From Jaapia argillacea MUCL 33604 (lineage: Eukaryota; Basidiomycota; Agaricomycetes; Jaapiales; Jaapiaceae), in NCBI GenBank assembly GCA_000697665.1, contig KL197722.1, forward strand, positions 469,012 through 533,011: a stretch of 64,000 nucleotides of DNA. Reading direction: 5' to 3'. The notes beneath the pieces are model-generated. The model was not told the DNA's origin. It worked only from the letters and a program-made list of their open reading frames with translations, and ran no database searches. The first letter of the stretch is position 1; the number at the start of each line of letters is the position of its first letter. Below are positions 44,458-55,975 of the stretch, in pieces. A program made the position numbers and the translations under genes.

Positions 44458-46083
44458 ATGGCACTATCATCGTCAGCATACGCAATCCTCCGCCTCCTGG
44501 GCTGGACATACCTCCCGGACGTCGCAACCTACCACCTTCTAAACCTCATACACAACATCTCCCTCCGCATCCCCCTCCCATTCCTCCGCAACCCACCTCC
44601 ATCGCCGCGCACAAACCCAGCCTTGTACTCCCTCCACTACCGCCTAACATTCGCCTTCGTAACTCTAACTTACCTCCTCTACAATCTCGTCGAAGCATCC
44701 CGTTCTGCGCCACGAAACCTTTATGAAGTCTTGGGCGTCGGTGTTCGAGCTGATGAAGGAGAGATGAAGGGAGCATTTAGGGCTTTTGCGAAAAAGTGGC
44801 ATCCGGATAGGGTGGGCGTTGGGAAGGATGGGGAAGGGGTCTTCATGGAGGTTAGAGAGGCGTTTGAGAAGCTGAGGGATCCGGCGGGGAGATGGGTTTA
44901 CGATCGGTGCGTAGTTTTTGATTTTGGTATTGCGATGTTGAAGTCTGAAGTTTATTTGGGACGTCTTGTAGGTTTGGACCAGATGCCTTGAATTGGACGC
45001 ATTGTACAAATGTGAGGGAGTATTTGAGATATGGGTTGATGCAAGCCTCTGGCTACCACATCGTCACCGCTGTCACACTATTGTTCTTTACGACCATTGG
45101 CAAACCCAGTCCCGTTGCGTTTGTAAGTAATCTCGTTTCTCTCCTCTGACCGCCACCTGATCTCTCTTCCCTCGACCTACAGTGGCGTTACCTCCTCTTC
45201 GTAGCCCTCCTCGCGTCCGAGCTTTCACTCATCCTCAACCCCACGCCAACACGCGCCTCGGAATTCGAACACGCCTCACCTTCGCTCACAAGTATCCTGT
45301 CGTCGTTGTTCCCTCAACGACTTCCGTATCAACATATTTTGTTCTTGCATCAGTTGTTTATCTTTTTGAGTGTGGCTTTGTCCAGAGTTGTACCTGTTCT
45401 GCTCCCTGGTGCGGTGGCGGCAGGAGCGGGAGGGGGACAAGTTGTGGTTGAGGAGAAGGTTTGGCGGAATGTGATGGAGAAAGTGGGTGGGCTCGTTGGG
45501 GGCATCGAGAAGGAAGGTTCGTGGTGGATCCCCTTCTTGCCTTGATATAAATGGATGTCTTGATGGCGTTTGCTTCACAGTTTCGAGTATGATTCAAGCC
45601 GAGTTGACCTATATCAAACCCAAGCCCAAGCATTCAACTTCGTCCCCTCACACCTCCCCTACTACGTTAAATCAAGAACCACGTGAACCCGAGGAGGTTA
45701 CAGAAGAGAAACAAGTCTTGGATATTCTAACCAAGGAGATGGAAAATATGATCATCGAGAGCAGGCTGAAAAAGGAGGCTTCCATGGGTCCTTTGCGAAC
45801 GGCTTGGGAGACAGCTATCAATAAAGGTCGGGAGCGACTTGGACGTCGAAGGAAGGAGGGTGTGGGTCCTGTCGTCCACGTCACTTCTCCATCTGGTGAC
45901 GGAGTTCAGTGTCAGGGTTTTGGAATTCTTTCGCCTCCAGGTAGCGTGTCGCCCGTTGACATAAAGGCGAAGTTGGCGGAGGTGGCAAGTGGGAGTGATA
46001 GGGTGGTGCTGCCTTCTCCGAGACCCAGTCCTGAGCCTCCGGTCAGTGGGGCTGGGTCACCTCGGCGGAGGCACGTTCCTTAG
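44458..46083 (+). CDS. Membrane J-protein (DnaJ domain co-chaperone)
   Basis: Starts MALSSSAYAILRLLGW. Two hydrophobic stretches precede the J-domain (residues about 85-145): NLYEVLGVGVRADEGEMKGA, the invariant HPD in AKKWHPDRVG, and EAFEKLRDPAGRWVYDR. Introns then join FGPDALNWTHCTNVREYLR, a further membrane segment (GYHIVTAVTLLFFTTIG, WRYLLFVALLASELSLIL), another near ILFLHQLFIFLSVALSRVV and a cytosolic or lumenal tail with EKQVLDILTKEMENMIIESR. About 475 residues in total. The intact HPD motif means it should stimulate an Hsp70. The multi-pass layout with a J-domain near the front is that of fungal ER/mitochondrial outer membrane J-proteins; the compartment is an inference. Confidence 0.8.
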
Positions 46084-46419
46084 TTGGACTGAGACATATC
46101 TGAAATATCTGATTGTATTGATTTATGTGTATAGAATAGCTTTGTATCCAACTTTGCTTTCATTCGAATGAACGTCTGAATCGTCTCCCTCCCCCAAACC
46201 ATCCACGTTCACTGTACAATGCCGGCCACCGTTGTGCCGCCGATAGCATTGGCCAGTGTGGCTAGGATGCAAATCTTGGAACAATAGGAAGCCACCCTGC
46301 GACCAGCCATGACGGTGGCCTCCTCGCTTTCAAGGCCACAGCGCACACGTATATAAAGCGCTGGTAGCAGCACGCCCCCCCCACATCACACCCACTCACT
46401 ACCTCTCCGCAACAAGACG
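46084..46419. other. Upstream region of the F-box-like gene
   Basis: Non-coding apart from the TATA box noted separately. Confidence 0.55.
46350..46357 (+). promoter_or_regulatory. TATA box
   Basis: TATATAAA lies 63 nt upstream of the ATG at 46420, a good match to the eukaryotic TATA consensus and spacing. Confidence 0.55.
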
Positions 46420-47562
46420 ATGGATCATCCCATGGACTATTATGACATGCTTATGGCTTTGGACCCGCCGATGGAATACGCCTTCAAGGACAGCCTTCTC
46501 TCCCAAGACCTCCTCTTGAAGATTGCCGTCATAGCAGTGGGAAACGATAGACAGAACGCCATATCCTTAGCCCTCGTCTGCAGAACCATGGCTTGTTGGA
46601 TGAGGCACTCCATCTGGGGAACCGTCAGTCTCTCTAATGTCCCCCAGGTTCGAGCACTCCAGGAGTCTTACCGGATGTGGAAGCGCGATATCTCGACTTA
46701 TGTCGACAACGTTTGGATTGCGAGTACTAGCGCGAGGAGGGTGGGGGCTGGAGTCGGTCAGGTATTTTACGACCAGTATGACTTGAAGGACTCGTGTAAA
46801 AAGGTGGCATGGGATATCTTGAAGGCACGGAATGTCGGGAGAGTGGCGATGGATTGTACGCTGTTCGAGGCAGGGTGGATCACGACCTCCAGCGCCCAGC
46901 CGAAACAGGTTTTCTTGCTACGAAACGCGCGGCATCCGACGACGGAGAAACGGATCGATTTCTCTCTACCTTTCTTCAAGAAAGTCACCCATATGATCAT
47001 GGAGGTTGCCTGGGACCAAATCAACGGCAGCTTCCCGAAACGTGCCGACAAATGCATGCCCCGATTGACACACCTCGCAGCGTACGTGCCCGCGGGAGTG
47101 ACGTGCGCTTGGATGGAGGACACGTTGTCCAGCATTCTGCATCGAGTCCCACAGCTGGAGATGCTCGTGGTATGCTTGGATGGAGGAGTCGGTCGATGTA
47201 GGAAGGATAATGCGCTGGAGAGGCTCTTCAAGCTTTGCCGGCGCATGGATGGCCTGAGGAAACAGAAGATCATCCTCATGCCGTACGCGAAGCCCATGGA
47301 GAGGGAATGGGAGGACACCGTTAATTGGCGTCTGACGGTGTGGGACAGGGCGCTGATGGAGGAGGAACTCAAGCCTTGGGCCCCTCTCATGGAAGAGATG
47401 AAACCGAACTGGCAAATGTTAACTGGATACGGGATGGATATGGCGGCGACGGCGAAAGGAAATAGAGGTTGCTGGTTTAGGGGGGGAGACGGAGACGTAG
47501 AGATGCGTGATGATATTGATGCATTGTTTGAGAAAGCGTACGAGGCATTCGGAGAGGCTTGA
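46420..47562 (+). CDS. Single-exon F-box-like protein
   Basis: An intronless frame of 380 residues starting MDHPMDYYDMLMALDPPMEY. Residues about 25-75 look like a diverged F-box: SQDLLLKIAVIAVGNDRQNA then LVCRTMACWMRHSIWGTVSL. The rest has no recognised domain but conserved-looking blocks (WIASTSARRVG, LTHLAAYVPAGVTCAW, MLVVCLDGG). This matches the many intronless F-box-like proteins of mushroom genomes. Unrelated in sequence to families A and B at 18-29 kb. A TATATAAA and a short leader upstream support the start. Confidence 0.65.
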   Translation: MDHPMDYYDMLMALDPPMEYAFKDSLLSQDLLLKIAVIAVGNDRQNAISLALVCRTMACWMRHSIWGTVSLSNVPQVRALQESYRMWKRDISTYVDNVWIASTSARRVGAGVGQVFYDQYDLKDSCKKVAWDILKARNVGRVAMDCTLFEAGWITTSSAQPKQVFLLRNARHPTTEKRIDFSLPFFKKVTHMIMEVAWDQINGSFPKRADKCMPRLTHLAAYVPAGVTCAWMEDTLSSILHRVPQLEMLVVCLDGGVGRCRKDNALERLFKLCRRMDGLRKQKIILMPYAKPMEREWEDTVNWRLTVWDRALMEEELKPWAPLMEEMKPNWQMLTGYGMDMAATAKGNRGCWFRGGDGDVEMRDDIDALFEKAYEAFGEA

Positions 47563-47603
47563 GCGGGACTTTAGCAATGGGAGGACATGTATGCTAGACG
47601 ATC

Positions 47604-48305
47604 TCAACCTGAAAATAATTTGATTAGAGGTTGATGCAATAAAGCCGGGGATGGCTGCTCACTCGAAGACCCTCCAGTCGAGAGGCCCTGGGGTTGCATG
47701 GGTAGATTCAGAGGCTTCCCCTTCACCTCTTCAAACAGACGTTCCCTATCCTCTTTCCTCCTCGGCAACTCCTCAACTTCCAACGATACGCTCCCGAAGA
47801 GACTCATCTCAAGATCTTTCAACTGTCTCAGGAATCCAGGATTGGGAGATACAGTGGGCCTGGCAAGCACAACCCGCCCCAGAGCTTCCTTCAAGGACAT
47901 CCCCTGGCGTGTCATGAGGTACGCCACCACGATAGTTGGAGAACGGGAAACTCCTGCAGAACAATGAACCAGAATCTTTCCCGAGCCGTTCTTTGCTGTA
48001 ATTGCGTCGTCGATGAATCGTATGGCCTCGTCTGCGACATTGGAGATCGAGGAGCCAGGAGAGTCTGTTAAGGAAAGTCGATGGTATTTCACATCGGGGA
48101 CTAGGGAACTTGGTGTAGAACCGATGCTAAGGACATGAGAAATCGAATGGGAATTTAGAAATGTAGCTGAAGCGGCTGCAGAGCGTGGCCCCAGATATAA
48201 CGAAGGTGGAAGAACAAGAGTTGCGGCATCTGATGATTTGGTCGAAATGGCTTTTGCCCGCCCGTTCGACTTGCCCTTCGCCATTCGAAGACTGTTGCAA
48301 AGCAC
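47604..48305 (-). CDS. Dual-specificity protein phosphatase
   Basis: A single-exon frame of 233 residues; the start may be the ATG at 48305 or MAKGKSNGRAK at 48284. The catalytic signature is VHCSAGVSRSPTIVVAYLM (HCxxGxxRS, Cys nucleophile and P-loop Arg present). The general-acid Asp is the one in LSLTDSPGSSI. The front (LVLPPSLYLGPRSAAAS, FLNSHSISHVLSIG) and the helix after the P-loop (SLKEALGRVVLARPTVSPNP, FLRQLKDLE) fit the small atypical DUSP family. These dephosphorylate Ser/Thr/Tyr residues, often on MAP kinases; the substrate here is unknown. All catalytic residues are visible, so likely active. Confidence 0.85.
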   Translation of the reverse strand: MLCNSLRMAKGKSNGRAKAISTKSSDAATLVLPPSLYLGPRSAAASATFLNSHSISHVLSIGSTPSSLVPDVKYHRLSLTDSPGSSISNVADEAIRFIDDAITAKNGSGKILVHCSAGVSRSPTIVVAYLMTRQGMSLKEALGRVVLARPTVSPNPGFLRQLKDLEMSLFGSVSLEVEELPRRKEDRERLFEEVKGKPLNLPMQPQGLSTGGSSSEQPSPALLHQPLIKLFSG

Positions 48306-48493
48306 AGCAGAGTGCTCGAGAGACTACAGATGATGACTCCGGGCGGACTCAGAACGGACGATTCCTCGGACCCGATACCAGGTCGTGTAAGTTTACAATA
48401 TTTTCCAGTCCAAAAGATGGCTATATGCTGATGTGAAAACGAAAAATATACATAGACTACCAGGCCGAAGCATAATGGGCATGCTGTAAACCA

Positions 48494-49778
48494 TCACATG
48501 CTAAAACGGCCTGGGGCCTTAACCAAAATCTGCGAGGGCTTGATGTCAGTGGAATATATAGAGCCCCTGATCTCGTCGGGTTCTACTGGTTTACGGGAGA
48601 ACGGATGGCGGAATACTTTATGTTGTGCGTACGATAATGCTGGGCTGCAATATTTCAAACGAACATCAACGTTGACCTTCAGAATGACGGAAAGAAAGGC
48701 CATACATGAGTGGAATGGAGCAGGCAATGATGACGACGGTCGATATTGGTGGGTGATATCCCTTCGCAAACAGGTCCTAGAATTGGAGGCTAAGATTATG
48801 TTGGTAGATCTCAACGGGAGGTTGAACGCACCGCTAAATGCGAAGAATTTCTATCAAAAAGAAAACGAAGACCTCGACTCATGCCAGCTTGTTGATTGAT
48901 GCATAAATCTGCACCAAGTACGGCGAGGAAAGTTCCAGTCGACGCTGAGCCGAATAACTAACGAACGGCAAATAGTCAGTCAGATTATTGATTCGGGGAC
49001 CGACGAACCACTCACAATTCCTGCTCGTTGTTTGTAAATGGGCAGAATTCCGCCGGCCAAACCCAATGCCCCAACCATGGCCCAGTTTCCAGGAAAGCTG
49101 GAAGTCAAAAGGCCTGCTCGCATAATTATGACACGCGTGGCTAACGACGCCCCGCCGACAATACCCAACAGGACGATGCCAGCGATCCGGCCAACCTCGA
49201 ACAGCCCCAAGGCGAATCCTCCAGCGAAAAATCCGAGGACGATAATTGTGAGCACGAGATCAGGTAGACCGGATCCGCTGACGGTATTCACAAAGGCAAC
49301 CCAGGCTAAACGCGAGTGGATCAGCGGTTGGACAAACGAAGACTCTAGTTAAAAAGCAAAACCACACGAAGAAATGCACCTTTCAAGTGATGACCAAAGA
49401 TATGGAACAGAACTTACAACACGCAGCGATGGAAAGGCCGATGGCACTTGCAGTGGTAAGCCGCCAGCCTCGTATCCCGGCGACGGCTAAGGGTACACCA
49501 ATGACAAACGCAAGAATAATCCAGGCAATGGCTGGAGGGGAGAACCCTGACCCACCGCCATCCGAGGCAGGAAACTGTGGGACGGGTGACTGAGTAGTTG
49601 GGTCGAAGACTTGGACGATTCCGCCGGTATCGCTGATAACAGCATTTCGGCGGGAGAGAAGTGGATTGGAAGGCTGTAACCTAGTGCATGGCGAAGCAGA
49701 GGCACATTCGGAGAGGGCGAGAATGGCGAAGATATGCAAGTGAGTAACTTTGCTGGTGTGGCGGGGTGGTGCCGCCAT
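48494..49778 (-). CDS. TM7S3/TM198-like (DUF4203) multi-pass membrane protein
   Basis: Starts MAAPPRHTSKVTHLHIF at 49778. After a probable signal peptide and a Ser/Pro stretch the DUF4203 repeats of hydrophobic helices follow: PPAIAWIILAFVIGVPLAVA, GIRGWRLTTASAIGLSIA, SWVAFVNTVSG (phase-1 intron), LVLTIIVLGFFAGGFALGLF, VGRIAGIVLLGIVGGASLAT. A phase-0 intron at about 48960-49015 leads to LFGSASTGTFLAVLGADL and GLRFLFDRNSSHLA. Two further introns give DLFAKGYHPPISTVVIIA and PALSYAQHKVFRHPF. The stop is at 48494 after APGRFSM. Reading through these introns without splicing would hide the last third of the protein. Fungal members are uncharacterised membrane proteins. Divergent from the next gene to the right. 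Confidence 0.82.
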
Positions 49779-50265
49779 AAGGAATATTACGATGAGCAGA
49801 ACGGCTGAAAGCTGCTTGAATAGGGTTTCCGGAGTTGAAATTCTAATGAGTGGAAGGGCCAGCTCCCGAAGGAAGAACAGCGAACGAAAGAGCGACTAGA
49901 AACCGAGAGAGTGAAGACGATAGCCACTACGAGCAGTACATGGGGGCTGCTAGAAGGGCGACCAAACAGAGTAGCCTTGAGAGGGAAAGACAAGTTTAGG
50001 AGAAGGTCGCGGTGGCGACAAAGTCCATGTGACGGTGATCAGAATAGCTGGACAACGCTGGCAGGCAGTGGCAGCTTCTTGCAGCAACGGGCAAGCGAGT
50101 TGCCAACGCCACCGCGGCCTATTTTGGGCCAGCCGACGCGTTCCGAAACCCGACGTCCGCCATCCGACGCGTCTAGTGGTGGCGTTCAATATTCGCGAAT
50201 ATTCAATGCTTCACTCAAATCGTTCATCACTCCCGGCAACCGCTGAGTCGACAAGATCTAGGTTT
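49779..50265. other. Divergent promoter region
   Basis: Lies between the DUF4203 gene and the augmin-like gene, about 490 nt. The open frame running through it from 50029 is continuous with the augmin-like exon but has no family resemblance before 50266. Confidence 0.45.
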
Positions 50266-52449
50266 ATGCGGATGCCTGTAACTGATTCCACCACACATTC
50301 CGAGAAGTTATGTTCTCTAATATGCACTTTGGGCGGACCTGTACTTCAGCCCACCGATATCGAATGGGCAGAAGATGTTCCAGCTGGCAAAGCGCTCATG
50401 GAATGGTTCTCAAGTCAAGCCGATTTCAGCGTTAATTTCTCAAAAGGAGAGCCCGACGATCAATCGGGGCATACAGCAAGTTCCCTGACCAACATAGCTC
50501 TTGAGCCAGCGGAAGTCGAGATGTATGCGCTTCGACCCAATGTTTATTCCGGATTGTCACTGATACCAGTAGTTTGAAGCGGATAAATCTATTGGCACGG
50601 GACGGTCCTCCTCAGATACGAGGGGATGTCAACCTCGGCGAATACACCCCGCCATCTCAGTTGCGGTGAGTTGTTTAATTGCGTTGTTTAAGTGATCGGG
50701 CTCCAACGCAACATATATAGTGCCCGTGTGCTGTCCATGCAAAAGGAAAAAGATATGATGGAGACTCAAACTGCGACTATAAAGCGTCGTCTTCAATTTA
50801 TGAAGTAAATCGTCCAAACCTAGTTTACGCGTTGAACGTCGTCTTGACTGATTCCAGATCTGTTTCCCAAGACTTATCAAGGACAGTCAAAACCCTTAAA
50901 TCGAAGATTGAGGAAGTGTCTCTCAACATTGTACGTAAACGGGAACGGCTGTCCCAGTTTTCCCTCGAGGTGAGAGATGAATAGTACCTCTCCCATTCGT
51001 CACTTAATGAAGACATTCGAAGGCCGAAGGCGCTCTTGCTGCGTCTGTCAACGACGCCCTTCAACTTTTAGGGAGTTTAGAGAGCGACATGGGTCAGTTC
51101 CAGGATGGGTAGGGTGAACACACTTTGACGACTATTTCGTTCTCAGAACCTCAGACACACTCAAACGAGAAGCCATCGGTTATTCAAAATACCCGCGCTA
51201 GTTTGTCTGCCGTCTTGACATTTTGCCAAAACTCCGTCGAGCGGTTTGAGCGAGAACAATGTATGCTTGACGAGGCTCTGAGGTCGTTACCCAACCCTCA
51301 CGACCTTAATTGCGAGGCCTCAAGATTACATGCAGCATTTACGTTCCCTGATGACAAGTCGGAGACGTTGCTTGTGTCAGCAGTGGATGCGGCGTACACG
51401 TCGGAGATCCTGGATATATGTGAGCGAATCGAGGGTATGCCCACCCACGTTTCCGCAGAACATGATGACTTTGCCGAACTCTTGCAAATTATCGAGGAAG
51501 ACTGCAGCAGTGTAAAGGAGGACGAGGATGACGGGTACGAGTTCGATGTGAAGAAGGAATCGGAGAAGGCTTGGACATTCGACCAAGTTGCAATTCTTGA
51601 ATACCGCCAGCGAACGACTCAGAAGGTCAGTTTCATGCCATGGTATCTCCCTGAGATCGTCCATCTCTAAATTGCGCTCGCAGATTACATCCGACTTCCG
51701 AAGAGTATTTCCACATCTACCACACTTGGGGTCTTTTCTCTCTACGTCGCACCAACACGTCCAGGAGGTAGAGGCTCTATGTGTGGCTCTGGTGGAAGAA
51801 CTAGAGGAGCTAAACGATGCCGTTTGCCGAGCCAAAAGTGAACACGCTATCTCCCCTGCTGGCGGTGTAGAATCTCTCCCTACCCCGGCGGATGTGGAGG
51901 TTGAAGCTCAATTGATAAGGCTCCTGAAGCAATTGAAGGGTACACCTCTGCCCCACTTCACAGTCCGCAGAGAGCTCATTTCATGAAAAAACGTTCAGCT
52001 GCCGACTCCACTAGAGAACGGCCGTCTGTATTGCTCAACAGTGACGACGCCTTGGACGCTCTCCAACTGATCACCAGGGAAAGCCAAGTACTCACTCAAC
52101 GGGAGCAGGAATGGAGCGCCGGTCTTCCTTCACAATTGTCCGTCCTGTGAGTTCTGGGTTGGGTTCACAGCGCCACCAATCTGTTGAGATCCTCAGCCTG
52201 ATACTCCTCCCCGTAATTCCTAGGTCAAACGCCCACGTCCCAATTCTTTCTGCTGTATACAAAAACTCGCCGATGAACACGTCTCCGCCCTTTTCACTTT
52301 CGACCAACGCGGTGAAGCTGTTTGGTGAAGGGCGTGCCACATCTGGTGATTTGGCACAAGGTATTGCCAAGCTGCAGAGGGATCTGGATGTCGATGATCG
52401 GAAAGAGAGGAAGATCAAAGCTTTCGTTGAGACATGGGGTTCGAAATAG
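50266..52449 (+). CDS. HAUS augmin-like complex subunit 3-like protein
   Basis: Start taken at MRMPVTDSTTHSEKL. The front matches the HAUS3 N-terminal layout: LCSLICTLGGPVLQPTDIEW, AEDVPAGKALMEWFSSQ, then LEPAEVEMYALR. Small introns follow, giving SLKRINLLARDGPPQ and long coiled-coil exons (MQKEKDMMETQTATIKRRLQ, SVSQDLSRTVKTLKSKIEEV, ASVNDALQLLGSLESD, VLTFCQNSVERFEREQCMLD, VEALCVALVEELEELNDAV, LDALQLITRESQVLTQREQE). The last exon ends IAKLQRDLDVDDRKERK and AFVETWGSK. Augmin binds microtubules and promotes branched nucleation through gamma-tubulin. Assignment rests on the N-terminal pattern and coiled-coil character and is not certain. One junction near 51985 is unresolved. Confidence 0.55.
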
Positions 52450-53544
52450 TGGCTTGCTCCCCCATGATTTCTTGGGACCCTTGGGTCACTTACGCTCGTG
52501 GCGATCGGGCTGGGTACCACGACTTTCATCTTGGTCACTTCTTTAACCGATCAATTTGCGTTAGCATCACAAGCAGTTCCCAAAGTTTCTCGGCGAATAT
52601 TTCTTTGTGTCGAATGGTCTCCATCAACTCCATTGGCGCCATCCAGGACTAGTTCGGTTCCCTTTTTCACATCTTCGCTCTGCGACCGTCTGGCACTCCA
52701 CGACCAGGCTCCTTCCGTTCTGACGACTAATCTCTTCGCAATACTTTCAGGCTTCATGCGATTCCGCTTCCTCCGTCCTTGCCCGGCTGCGGTGGGTTTT
52801 CCCACCCACTGACTGGATCTGCAAGTCAGCATCTTGTTTCTTTCGTCGCTTCCCCTCGTCGTCTGTGGGAGTTTCTCCGTAGCCAACACACAACATCCAA
52901 AGCTGGGAGAATACTGGAACCTGGAGAAGGAGCGGCTGCGACTTCAAAACCGGTCACCTTTGGAGGATTGGTTGGGCGCTGAGCGAGAAATTTACGAGTC
53001 ACTTGGTAGTATCTACAATCAGACAGCTGTGTTTAGTTCCAAAAATCCTCTGCCTTCCATATTGCGTCAGGACTGCTCACACAGTAGAAGCCTTTCTCCC
53101 GCCAACCAGTAGCGCCCAGCGGAGGGAAGGGGCGACCTCGAAGGCAGTGTCTGCCTTGATCTCATCATTTCAGCATCTTAGCAGATCTTCGAAAACATCT
53201 CGACAGACGTCATTGTTTGTTGTCAAGTTGCCGCAATCGGCCCGCCATCAATGTCGAGATGTCGAGATGTGACTTCGCATTGTCCTCCTCCGCAACCTTT
53301 TTGTTTCGTGTCTGAAATTTCATTGTCCAAACAATGCACAGACCCGCTGCATTCTCCGACTTCGCGCTTTTGTCTTCCGTAAATGACTGGGTTCATCTCA
53401 AAAGAACTCGTTTCTCCCTTCTTTCCTCTCTTTCAACGCTGTTTCACGCACTCTACGACCTCTTCTCGCTAATCTACTCGACGGCAAACGACTTACAAAC
53501 GACAATACCACCAGCGATACACCAACTAGCATCAGATTAATCTA
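52450..53544. other. No confidently supported gene; two protein-like fragments
   Basis: A plus-strand frame at 52834-53112 contains HPKLGEYWNLEKERLRLQNR and LEDWLGAEREIYESLGSIYN, which look like real helices, but no matching start or splice partners were found. A minus-strand frame begins MKFQTRNKKVAEEDNAKSH near 53330 and stops within 40 codons. Either could be an exon of a small gene. Confidence 0.35.
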
Positions 53545-55463
53545 ATGTCTCCATCTTCCACACCATCGCCATCGCCATACAATTTTCGTACGTCTTGGAA
53601 ACCAACTTCGCGTTTTCGAGAACACCTCTCCATATCAGTACCCACCCCATCCCAATTGACTGAGATACCCCTGGAGAAATCGCACTTCTCACCCGATTCT
53701 CCACCGCCTCACCCACCTCAAACTGATTCGTCAAGCACAATGCGGAATACATTTCGCACTCGGAGTTCAGATCAAGAACGAGATTTAGAGGCAGGGACAC
53801 GGACAAGAGGAATGAATGGGAATGGACATGGGGTGACAAGCCCTGGAGGGAGGTCGACTTGGGGAATGGGTTTTCGGGATCGGTTCACCAAGTTTTTCTT
53901 TGAACTCCGCACAAATGGGGGTTCCCGTGGCGAACAAGAGCAGGACCTCATTCCCATCCAGCCAGCCTACATGGCAGAGTGGCCTCCGTTGAATGTCGAG
54001 GACAAGGCTAAACTAGCCTCGTCGTCACACCAGTATCTCCGCCATCCAGTCGTATGCCCATGCCACAACAAGGGCAAGGAAGAGCTACGGAGAGAGAAGC
54101 GTAGGAAGTGGTGTTTGATCCTGATCCTGATCATATTCATCCTCCTTCTCCTCTCGAATTTGATCTTCCTCAATGTCCGGGTCGTTGATCTCTCTTCTCC
54201 CCACCTCACAATTCCCACGACCACGACCACATCATCTTCCTCGACACTCCTTTCCGCCTCCGCCCAACAATGCCTTTCTCAATACACCCTCAACGCGCCA
54301 TCTTCGCCATCCACCTATCCTTGCTCGACGTGTCTTCCAGTACTGCAATCGGTACCGTACGCTCAGCTGGAGAGCACTGATTCAGGGGACGCACAGCAGG
54401 TGGTCAACGCGATTCAGTTCTGTGGGCTGAAGGGCATATTTGATAACTCTGGGAGTAACGCGCAGACCAGTTTCAAGCAGTCCGGATGGTTGAATGACAC
54501 GAGGTTTTGTGCGTGGACCGGAGTTAGCTGTGATGGTACTGGGAAGGTGTCGGCTTTGTGAGTTCTATCCTTGTTATCTGCTTGATAGCGGTGCTGAAGA
54601 GTATTCATCCATAGACAACTGACGTTCCCTGGAGTTCCGAACTCGTTGCCCAATGAACTCGGCGCGCTAACTGGGCTGCAAAACTTGCAAGTTATTGGGA
54701 ATAATGCCTTACCAGGTTGGTTCCCTTTCTGGCCCTTGTCCTTGTGATCATTCGTATCTGACAGCTTCCTTCGCTTCCTTCCAGGTGGTTCCCTCCCGAC
54801 ATCCTTCACTAACTTAACATCACTGTCAACCCTCCACCTCGAATCGACCTCCTTGACCGCTCTCCCCGAAAATCTCTTCTCTTCTCTCAACAATATCAAA
54901 ACTCTCGCTCTCATCGACAATGCGGGTATGGGCGGGCCCTTACCTTCGAGTTTACTTTCAACATCTTTGACGAGTTTGTGAGTCCTGCTCCGTTCCTGTT
55001 CACATGAATAAGTGGATTAACCAGTCGTTTTATCATCATAGGGCGATCAATGGACAACAGGTCACGAATGATCCTCTGACGAGCATTTCCGGGTCGGCTT
55101 CACTCCAATCATCCCTCTCAATCCTGTACGTCTTTCCCATCTCCGCTATCATCCCACAACCCAACTAACATTCTTCCTCCAAACAGTGACCTGTCATCAA
55201 CATCTTTATCAACTCCCATCCCCTCCACCATCACCGCCCTTCACACCCTATCAGAACTCCACCTCGACTCAGCCAACATCCTCCCTCCTCTCCCTGCCAA
55301 TTTCCCTCCGAATATGCAACTGTTGAGTATGCAGAATGATACGGGGTTGAAGGGTGCTACGTTGAGTGGGAGTGTGTGTACCAGTACGGCGTTGAAGAGC
55401 TGTAAGGTAACTGGGAGTCAGTTGACTTTGGGAAGTGGGAGTGGTTGTGGGGTCTGTCAGTGA
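53545..55463 (+). CDS. Type II membrane protein with extracellular leucine-rich repeats
   Basis: The first exon starts MSPSSTPSPSPYNFRTSWKP and encodes a Ser/Pro-rich cytosolic part, a basic patch (REKRRKWC) and one transmembrane helix (LILILIIFILLLLSNLIFL). No signal peptide, so the N-terminus should be inside. The outer part is Thr/Ser-rich, then FCAWTGVSCDGTGKVSAL, the plant-type LRR N-cap, and LRR units over the following exons: LPNELGALTGLQNLQVIG, LPTSFTNLTSLSTLHLEST, LPENLFSSLNNIKTLALID, TITALHTLSELHLDS. The end is a Cys-containing stretch, SGSGCGVCQ. Five to six short introns, the stop at 55461-55463. Similar LRR membrane proteins are common in mushrooms and of unknown role; surface recognition is an inference. 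Confidence 0.75.
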
Positions 55464-55975
55464 TCGACTTGATGGGGACTTGGGGACTGGTTCCCATACT
55501 TTTTTCTTTGGGTTGGGTTTGGATTTCTTTTTTTGATGACGAGTTTTATGACCCTGGACGAAATAAACTTTGTAGCTTTACTTTGCACTCCTCACTCCGT
55601 TCTCTGCGTTGCCTCCCTTCCTTTGCCTCCTCTCTTTTGACATGCTTGTCGCTTCCTTCATATGCTGGACATTTCCGCTGATCTTCGTGCTCGCCTCGCT
55701 TGGTCGAGAAACGTACATAATCATAGACTCTGTAAAGGACATCTTGTAGCTATAATGTACTAGCTTATGTCGGGTTTTGGACGATAATGAATCTGTATTT
55801 GTATTGGTTGTGTGGGTGACCGGAAGGAGCTGGTGAGCCCCGTTTGATGTCTATGAAATATACTGATGTGCACTTCAATGAGCGAAGCCGCCTACGATCT
55901 GCCAAATAAGGAAAGATCAGAGGCCCCGAGGTCTCGCCTTGCCTTGAACGTTTCCCCTCATTCGGGGCATACGTT
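55464..55975. other. Intergenic, no supported gene
   Basis: A frame at 55445-55681 overlaps the end of the LRR gene and lacks protein character. The right part is the promoter of the calpain gene. Confidence 0.5.

Noticed and set aside
48498-48899. 133-codon plus-strand gene
   Set aside because: Antisense to the C-terminal exons of the DUF4203 gene, which match the family.
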